Source of the DNA: DASZQY01 sp035548515
GTDB taxonomy: Bacteria > Pseudomonadota > Alphaproteobacteria > Rhizobiales > Kaistiaceae
Reading direction: 5' to 3'
Assembly (NCBI GenBank): GCA_035548515.1
Contig: DASZSW010000029.1
Coordinates: forward strand, 37,931-101,930
DNA length: 64,000 nt
The notes under the pieces are model-generated. The model was not told where the DNA came from and did not search any database. It saw only the letters and a program-made list of their open reading frames with translations. The position numbers were made by a program, and so were the translations under genes. Numbering within the stretch: the first letter of the stretch is position 1; each line of letters begins with the position of its first letter. Below, in pieces: positions 59,905 through 64,000 of the stretch.

Positions 59905-61135
59905 GACTGACGATGGAGCGGACGTCGCTACGCCGCCGGCGATCGGACTGGCTCTATCGGGAGGTGGAGCACGGGCGATCGCGTTTCACCTGGGGTGCCT
60001 CCGAGCGCTGCACGATCTGGGAATCCTGCAGCACGTCAAGATACTCTCCACGGTTTCCGGCGGCAGTGTCATCGGCGCCCTCTATGCCGTAACCGACGCG
60101 CCTTTTCCCGAATTCGAGAGCAGGGTCCGCGCAATGCTGGCGCGGGGCCTGGCGGGGCCGACGATACGCGCGGCGTTTCTCACTGCTGAAGGACCCAAAG
60201 CACTGCTGTGTGCCGCGCTGACCGGAGCGATCAACGTCGCCTTTCTGGTCGCCTCGTGGCTGCTGTGGCTGCTCTCACTCGTAGCGCCGCCGGCTCGCCG
60301 CAGCAATTTCCGCCTCGACAACTGGCATCCACCGGTGCGGCGGTTTGCCAGCCGCACCACGATCCTGCGCCGGGCGATCGACGATGAACTCTTCAAAGGC
60401 ACGCGGCTTCGCGACCTGAAAGACCGTAATCCGTTCCTCATTATCAATGTGGCCGAGCTGCGCACGGGATCGGCGTTCTATTTCACCGCGAAGGACTCGG
60501 GGTCATGGCGCCTCGGTAAACTCGCGCTGACGAATATTACGCTTGCCCATGCGGTCACGGCTTCGGCGGCCTTTCCCATGTACCTGCCCGCCCTGGATGA
60601 AGTCGCGGCCTTCGACCGGCGCGACGGCTCGCGGCGTGTCGAGCGCGTTTCGCTCACCGACGGTGGTGTCTACGACAACCTCGGTCTTGCGCCGCTTTGG
60701 CCTGACCGCGAACCTTCAATCAGCCTCAACGTCGCCGCGATCGATACGATCATTTGCTGCCGGGCCGGATACGGCTTGCGTCACGATCCACCGAACCAGT
60801 TCATGATCGCGCGACTCAAGGCTGCTTTCGCCACAATCCACGACCGCGCCCAGAACGCGTCTACAAAGCGGCTCTTCGATTTGAAGGCGCACGGCAAGCT
60901 GGCTGCCGTTGTAATGCCCTACCTCGGCCAAGACGACAGTCGTTTGAAATTCCCCCCTGCCGACCTCATCACGCGGGAGGAGGCGTATGCCTACCCGACG
61001 GATTTCTCGGCGATGCGGCCAGAATGGATCGAACGCCTGAGCCGGCGTGGGGAGCAACTGACGAGGGCGCTGATCGAGGAACATGCACCCGGTCTTTCCA
61101 GACGTGGTGAAAGTGAGGCGGCGGTGGGCCCGTGA
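59903..61135 (+). CDS. patatin-like phospholipase
   Basis: A 410-residue patatin. Oxyanion motif GLALSGGGARAIAFHLG (15-31), nucleophile in STVSGGS (Ser52), and the Asp of TDGGVYDNLG (Asp253). A hydrophobic stretch (about 107-128, NVAFLVASWLLWLLSLVA) suggests membrane attachment. It hydrolyses acyl ester bonds of membrane lipids. It lies divergent from the ImmA/IrrE pair, so it may be a defence effector set off by that protease, as patatins are in other systems, but no nucleotide-cyclase partner is present. A housekeeping role is possible. Confidence 0.82.
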   Translation: MTDDGADVATPPAIGLALSGGGARAIAFHLGCLRALHDLGILQHVKILSTVSGGSVIGALYAVTDAPFPEFESRVRAMLARGLAGPTIRAAFLTAEGPKALLCAALTGAINVAFLVASWLLWLLSLVAPPARRSNFRLDNWHPPVRRFASRTTILRRAIDDELFKGTRLRDLKDRNPFLIINVAELRTGSAFYFTAKDSGSWRLGKLALTNITLAHAVTASAAFPMYLPALDEVAAFDRRDGSRRVERVSLTDGGVYDNLGLAPLWPDREPSISLNVAAIDTIICCRAGYGLRHDPPNQFMIARLKAAFATIHDRAQNASTKRLFDLKAHGKLAAVVMPYLGQDDSRLKFPPADLITREEAYAYPTDFSAMRPEWIERLSRRGEQLTRALIEEHAPGLSRRGESEAAVGP

Positions 61136-61252
61136 GGGTGCCGATTCGGCCGGCGTTTGTTCACCGGAGGCGATTGATCAGTGAGCATGGTGGCAGCTAT
61201 CAACACGCCATGAGGGTCCTCAAAAGACACATGCCCGCGAACGGAACGCTTT

Positions 61253-61264
61253 GGGGATAACCCC
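61253..61264. promoter_or_regulatory. GGGGATAACCCC palindrome, copy 1
   Basis: The imperfect 12-bp palindrome ggggataacccc ends 34 bases before the ATG at 61299. The second copy at 61913-61924 has the identical offset from the next gene's ATG. It is a likely shared operator or activator site. Confidence 0.6.
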
Positions 61265-61286
61265 ACCAGGTGGAGGCTAGCCGCGG

Positions 61287-61292
61287 TATCAT
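61287..61292 (+). promoter_or_regulatory. -10 element of a leaderless promoter
   Basis: tatcat ends six bases before the ATG at 61299, with no Shine-Dalgarno between. Confidence 0.5.
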
Positions 61293-61298
61293 CAAGCT

Positions 61299-61913
61299 AT
61301 GCCACCCGACCTGTCGCGACCTGTCGCGACAACCCCCGACAGCGAATTCACCTTATCAATCGACGAAGCCCTCGATCTCTATGCCCGTGCCGGTCATCCT
61401 CGTACGCCGCGCAGCGTGCAACGTTACTGCGCCAAGGGCCATCTTGAATCACGCCGTATCGAAACCCCGTTCGGCGAGAAGTACCTCATCACTCCAGACT
61501 CTGTCGCAAAACACATCGCGTACATCGAAGAAGTCACACCCACGACAGGTCGCGACCTGTCGCGACCTGTCGCGACAACCGACGACATGCGTGATGAAGT
61601 TCCAGCCTCCAACAATGAGCGTCCGGCAGACGGCGAAGAGCAGCGACAGGGAACGACAACTCCCGACCTGTCGCGACCTGTCGCGACGGGTCGCGACAAC
61701 GATCGTTATATCTCGCGCATCGAAAGCGAGAATGAATTTCTGCGCGGGCAGGTCGTCGTCAAGGACGGCCAGATAAAGGATCTGACGGAGCGCGCCCGCG
61801 AGACCAATCATCTTATTGGCGGGCTGCAGAAGATGCTCTCACCGCTGTTGGGCGGTCGACGCGACGAACCTTCGGCGCACCGAGAGGACGTTGACCAACC
61901 CGTGGCGCGATAG
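61299..61913 (+). CDS. HTH/coiled-coil DNA-binding protein with internal repeats
   Basis: A 204-residue protein. The N-terminal MerR-like HTH (about 17-75; ALDLYARAGHPRTPRSVQRY, GEKYLITPDSVAKHI) is followed by a C-terminal coiled coil (about 137-180), the KfrA-like layout of plasmid DNA-binding proteins. Three copies of DLSRPVAT (4-11, 86-93, 123-130) are encoded by eight GTCGCGAC octamers, a repeat inside the gene. It has a leaderless-type -10. It might bind its own octamers, acting in partition or autoregulation. Function is inferred. Confidence 0.7.
   Translation: MPPDLSRPVATTPDSEFTLSIDEALDLYARAGHPRTPRSVQRYCAKGHLESRRIETPFGEKYLITPDSVAKHIAYIEEVTPTTGRDLSRPVATTDDMRDEVPASNNERPADGEEQRQGTTTPDLSRPVATGRDNDRYISRIESENEFLRGQVVVKDGQIKDLTERARETNHLIGGLQKMLSPLLGGRRDEPSAHREDVDQPVAR
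61313..61697. repeat. eight GTCGCGAC octamers with 10-bp periodicity
   Basis: Perfect palindromes gtcgcgac at 61313, 61323, 61549, 61559, 61569, 61670, 61680 and 61690. They form clusters of two, three and three, each spaced by exactly one helical turn. They lie inside the coding region at 61299-61913 and may be iterons, a centromere-like site or methylation targets. Confidence 0.85.
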
Positions 61914-61924
61914 GGGATAACCCC
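61913..61924. promoter_or_regulatory. GGGGATAACCCC palindrome, copy 2
   Basis: Second copy of ggggataacccc, 34 bases upstream of the ATG at 61959; its first base is the last base of the preceding gene's stop codon. Confidence 0.6.
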
Positions 61925-61946
61925 GCGGCACGCGCTCGCTAGGGCT

Positions 61947-61952
61947 TACAAT
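61947..61952 (+). promoter_or_regulatory. -10 element of a leaderless promoter
   Basis: tacaat ends six bases before the ATG at 61959. Confidence 0.5.
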
Positions 61953-61958
61953 AGGCCG

Positions 61959-62402
61959 ATGGACTACGAGCCGGCGCGACGCCTGGGTGACATTCTTAAA
62001 GACAAGAACATCATCCTTAAAGGCGCAGATGCAGCTACCGCCATGGGTTTCACCCAAGTCCCGAATTTTCTCCTGAAGTCCAAGAAACTGAGTTCGGGAG
62101 ACAAGATGACATTCGCCATGCTGCTCAGTTACGCGTGGCAAAACGACTTCTGCTTTCCCGGCCAGGAGCGCCTCGCTGAAGACCTCGGTCTGTCCGATAG
62201 GAGCGTCCGGACACATCTCAAGGCACTGGAAGCCAATGCCCTCTTGGTGATCAAACGCCGCGGACAGGGACGGACAAATCTTTACGAGTTGATCCTCAAA
62301 CCGAGGCGACGGCCAACCGGTGCAGACCGGAAGAAATCTTCCGGTCAAGACCGGCAACAAACGTCCGCTCTAGAGCGGAAGAAAACTTCCGGTACTCTAT
62401 AA
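61959..62402 (+). CDS. winged-helix protein, replication-initiator-like
   Basis: A 147-residue protein. FTQVPNFLLKSKKLSSGDKMTFAMLLSYAW and CFPGQERLAEDLGLSDRSVR form a winged-helix fold seen in plasmid and ICE helix-turn-helix proteins of rhizobia, often next to or acting as replication initiators. The tail (about 117-147) is basic and is encoded by three short inverted repeats. It shares operator and leaderless promoter layout with the gene before. Whether it starts replication is unproven. Confidence 0.75.
   Translation: MDYEPARRLGDILKDKNIILKGADAATAMGFTQVPNFLLKSKKLSSGDKMTFAMLLSYAWQNDFCFPGQERLAEDLGLSDRSVRTHLKALEANALLVIKRRGQGRTNLYELILKPRRRPTGADRKKSSGQDRQQTSALERKKTSGTL
62325..62390. repeat. 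nested inverted repeats in the 3' end of the winged-helix gene
   Basis: gaccggaag-aaat-cttccggtc (62325-62346), the perfect palindrome ccgctctagagcgg (62365-62378) and ggaag-aaaa-cttcc (62377-62390) follow one another in the coding region. Confidence 0.75.
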
Positions 62403-62562
62403 TAAGACTCAGAGAAGAATAATAAGAAAAAGAATACTAAGGTAATAAGCTCATTCTTTGAAAGAAACAAGACAGGAACGGGAGCCTAGATACGCCACAT
62501 AGCAGGGATACTCCACAATGAATTTCAATTATGTCAAGAAGCTCCACTTATAAGATTTGTGT
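62403..62562. other. AT-rich gene-free patch
   Basis: About 160 bp of A/T-rich sequence (many aataa and gaaa stretches) with no credible gene. It separates the winged-helix gene from the toxin-antitoxin pair. An AT-rich stretch beside palindromes is where an origin could lie, but there is no iteron set. Confidence 0.45.
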
Positions 62563-62568
62563 TATACT
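62563..62568 (+). promoter_or_regulatory. -10 element of a leaderless promoter
   Basis: tgttatact is an extended -10. The hexamer tatact ends six bases before the antitoxin ATG at 62575. Confidence 0.6.
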
Positions 62569-62574
62569 AAGAAC

Positions 62575-62784
62575 ATGACTAGATTACTAGAAAAGGCGAT
62601 ATCTCAACTGCGAGAGATGCCGGAACTCCTGCAGGATTGGGTTGCAGCGGACGTTCTCCGCCGGGTCGAAAAACCGACCGAGGATGAACTGGCCGACATC
62701 GCCGAAGGTTCGCGCGCATTCGAACGCGGCGAATACTTGGAGCTTAACGAATGGATCCATGACATGGGGCCTGGTGATCGCTAA
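62575..62784 (+). CDS. antitoxin of a RelE/ParE-type system
   Basis: A 69-residue protein. LLEKAISQLREMPELLQDWVAADVLRRVEKPTEDE has the amphipathic N-terminal helix pattern of antitoxins of this class, and its acidic C terminus (EYLELNEWIHDMG) could wrap the toxin. It overlaps the toxin gene by 26 bases, as in type II modules. ATG at 62575 has a leaderless-type promoter; an in-frame start 18 bases earlier is unlikely. Confidence 0.75.
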   Translation: MTRLLEKAISQLREMPELLQDWVAADVLRRVEKPTEDELADIAEGSRAFERGEYLELNEWIHDMGPGDR

Positions 62785-63016
62785 CCCGGCCGTTCGTCAG
62801 CTGCGCCGCGTTCCTCTGGATGACCGCACACGCATTAAGTTCGCCTTTGAGGAGATGCTCACCGATCCGTTCGGCGGCGACGTCAAACCGCTAGCGGGAG
62901 CCGAGGGACATCTCCGTCGGAGGATTGGCGACTGGCGCATCTTTTTCGAATTGTTGCCGGAGCAGAGATTGATCGTCGTGAAGGCAGTCAAGCGCCGGGG
63001 ATCGAAAACCTACTAG
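62759..63016 (+). CDS. RelE/ParE-family toxin
   Basis: An 85-residue protein: VRQLRRVPLDDRTRIKFAFEEMLTDPFGGDVKPLAG, then LRRRIGDWRIFFELLPEQRLIVVKAVKRRGSKTY. The R-I-G-D-W-R-I-F-F-E strand pattern and terminal basic strand are those of ParE/RelE mRNA-interferase or gyrase toxins. It stabilises the island as an addiction module with the overlapping antitoxin. Confidence 0.82.
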   Translation: MTWGLVIANPAVRQLRRVPLDDRTRIKFAFEEMLTDPFGGDVKPLAGAEGHLRRRIGDWRIFFELLPEQRLIVVKAVKRRGSKTY

Positions 63017-63017
63017 A

Positions 63018-63176
63018 TCCGCGCGCGATCAATCCCATGACACTCTTCAGGAAGCGATAGCTGAACTGCGACGGTTGCCACAGCCGCTGCAGGACGCGAC
63101 GGCCACGGCGATTCTGCGCTGCCTCGCTGATCATGCGTTGGAGGACGACGAGGCGCTCAAGGGTCTCCTGCGCTAG
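63018..63176 (+). pseudogene. remnant of a second antitoxin gene
   Basis: The frame reads DTLQEAIAELRRLPQPLQDATATAILRCLADHALEDDE and stops at 63174-63176. This is clearly related to the antitoxin at 62575 (LLEKAISQLREMPELLQDWVAADVLRR). It has no start codon and no toxin follows, so it is a broken paralogue left at the island's right end. Confidence 0.6.
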
Positions 63177-63225
63177 CCAGTTTGCCTGCCGCCAAAGCAG
63201 CGCACCTGGCCAAATCGGGAAACCG

Positions 63226-63247
63226 AATCGGTGCCAAATCGGTGCCA
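63226..63247. repeat. putative integrase arm site, right
   Basis: Two tandem copies of aatcggtgcca, identical to 37393-37414. They lie 38 bp from the tRNA repeat. Confidence 0.6.
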
Positions 63248-63285
63248 GATGGAACAGTCGGTTCAGTCTAACTACTTGATATTAC

Positions 63286-63361
63286 TGGTGCCGCGGAAGG
63301 GACTCGAACCCCCGACCCTCGCATTACGAATGCGATGCTCTACCAACTGAGCTACCGCGGC
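63286..63361 (-). tRNA. tRNA-Thr (anticodon CGT)
   Basis: A 76-nt cloverleaf on the minus strand. Acceptor gccgcgg/ccgcggc, D-arm gctc/gagc, anticodon arm tcgca/tgcga with loop ttcgtaa (anticodon CGT), T-loop ttcgagt and an encoded CCA. The 3' 51 nt are repeated at 37241-37291. The gene is intact, so the island inserted without losing it. Confidence 0.97.
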
Positions 63362-63403
63362 TTGCCAAAGGCGGCGCATTGATAACCGCGCGAGGCGGGC
63401 GGT

Positions 63404-64000
63404 TCAAGCCGTGTGGCCGCGATGGAAAAGAGGCAGCGCCGGCCCGTCATCTTCCTCAGTCTGCAGGTCGGGCCCGGGGTCGTCGGGGGCGCGGGCCATG
63501 GGACGCGCGCCTCGGGGGGCCGCGCCAGCAGGTACGAGTTCGCCCGCCGGTACTGTGCGCGGAGCAGGTTCCGCAGCGGTAGTCGCCGGCGGCGCCGGCT
63601 CCGCGGCGGTCGAAACTACCGGGAGTGAGTCGTCGTCCTCGACCTCGATCTCGAAGGTCGTGCGAGCGTGTGGCCGATCGGCGGCGACCTTCCATTCGAA
63701 CGCGTCGAGCTGGCCTGACACCGGCGACACAGGCGCCCAATGCTCGAACACCTGCCCGTCGGCAACCCACGCCGGATCGCGCGGCGCCGACAGCGCGCGC
63801 GTCAGCCATTGCCGCACGCGCCCCTGGTCGCCGTTCTCGCCCGCTTCGATCTCCGCCATGAGCAGGCAGACCCGCTCCGTTGGATTGGCGCGCATCATGC
63901 CGCCGAGCGCCGAGCGCGCTTCCTGCCACTCGTGCGCATCGATGGCCGCGCGCGCCACCGCCATCGCGCCCTCGGGATGATTGGCGAGCAACTCCGAGAG
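63404..64000 (-). CDS. hemY: HemY family protein, 3' portion
   Basis: Only the C-terminal 198 codons are present; the gene enters from the right edge. TPR-like helices (AMAVARAAIDAHEWQEARSAL) are followed by WLTRALSAPRDPAWVADGQVF and EHWAPVSPVSGQLDAFEWK, the typical C terminus of alphaproteobacterial HemY. A long Pro/Ala/Glu-rich tail follows. HemY is a membrane protein often found beside the haem biosynthesis gene hemC/hemD. Its role in haem synthesis is not settled. It is core chromosome, outside the island. Confidence 0.85.
   Translation of the reverse strand, partial: LSELLANHPEGAMAVARAAIDAHEWQEARSALGGMMRANPTERVCLLMAEIEAGENGDQGRVRQWLTRALSAPRDPAWVADGQVFEHWAPVSPVSGQLDAFEWKVAADRPHARTTFEIEVEDDDSLPVVSTAAEPAPPATTAAEPAPRTVPAGELVPAGAAPRGARPMARAPDDPGPDLQTEEDDGPALPLFHRGHTA

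Larger units (their letters stand above)
37241..63336. mobile_element. genomic island integrated in tRNA-Thr(CGT)
   Basis: A 26.1-kb segment bounded by a 51-bp direct repeat of the tRNA-Thr 3' portion. The intact tRNA is at the right end and a tyrosine integrase gene just inside the left end. Cargo: AlpA-like regulator, H-NS-like protein, two-partner secretion locus, two HerA/TraD-type ATPases, Replic_Relax protein, restriction/defence genes, two DNA-binding proteins and a toxin-antitoxin pair. I see no MOB relaxase and no T4SS channel genes. Several stretches are AT-richer than the surrounding chromosome. Best called an integrative element, mobilisable or reduced. Confidence 0.92.

Noticed and set aside
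59903..61135. CBASS with the patatin as effector
   Set aside because: No CD-NTase, cap or sensor gene is present in the window, so only a general defence link can be suggested.
61313..61697. CRISPR array
   Set aside because: The repeats are 8-bp palindromes at 10-bp period inside a reading frame, with no spacers of constant length and no cas gene nearby.

Overview
The window comes from a GC-rich alphaproteobacterium, most likely of the order Hyphomicrobiales (Rhizobiales). The evidence is a FixL/FixJ/FixK oxygen circuit beside cydPABX, an MlaE/F/D set whose MlaD is fused to a PqiC-like domain, several rhizobial-type ABC transporters, an alphaproteobacterial H-NS-like protein, and a HemY gene beside tRNA-Thr. 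No species call is justified.

Core chromosome, 1-37240. A PPi-type phosphofructokinase is followed by an oligopeptide ABC operon (oppA, oppB, oppC and a fused OppD-OppF ATPase). On the minus strand lies a cytochrome bd operon (cydP-cydA-cydB-cydX-ybgE-like) with a TTGAT-N4-ATCAG FNR/FixK box just upstream. Next come fixJ and fixL, a divergent fixK-type regulator with a FixJ-like box, a universal stress protein, a small holin-like membrane protein, and an Mla-type lipid transport operon. Between 17.5 and 20.9 kb are small membrane proteins, an unrecognised conserved protein and an exported FAD-linked oxidase. Two sugar loci follow. The first (22.7-29.4 kb plus permease to 20.9 kb, minus strand) is an eight-gene unit: a LacI regulator, four consecutive Gfo/Idh/MocA dehydrogenases, a solute-binding protein and two permeases. 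The second (29.6-37.2 kb) is a LacI regulator divergent from a binding protein, two permeases and a GH38 alpha-mannosidase. Both LacI genes have clear palindromic operators, and neither ABC system has an ATPase here.

Integrated island, 37241-63336 (26.1 kb). A 51-bp direct repeat of the 3' part of tRNA-Thr(CGT) marks the left end and the intact tRNA gene the right end. Two tandem 11-bp repeats occur near both ends, as expected for integrase arm sites. The island carries a tyrosine integrase, an AlpA-like regulator and an H-NS-like protein. It also holds a two-partner secretion locus with very unusual architecture: TpsB fused to an Omp25-like barrel, a 1700-residue TpsA ending in a lipase-like domain, and a small membrane protein that may be its immunity factor. 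Further right are two HerA/TraD-like ATPases, a Replic_Relax protein, a HEPN protein, several small rhizobial mobile-element proteins, and a probable defence block: an RHH regulator, a DUF1156 adenine methylase, a PD-(D/E)XK nuclease, an ImmA/IrrE protease and a patatin. Two DNA-binding proteins follow, the first with eight GTCGCGAC octamers inside its coding sequence, then a RelE/ParE-type toxin-antitoxin pair. No relaxase of a classical family and no T4SS channel genes are visible, so the island looks mobilisable or reduced.

A recurring signal is that five island genes have a TAnnnT -10 hexamer ending exactly six bases before the start codon, the layout of leaderless transcription. The right edge (63404-64000) is core chromosome again, with the 3' end of hemY.
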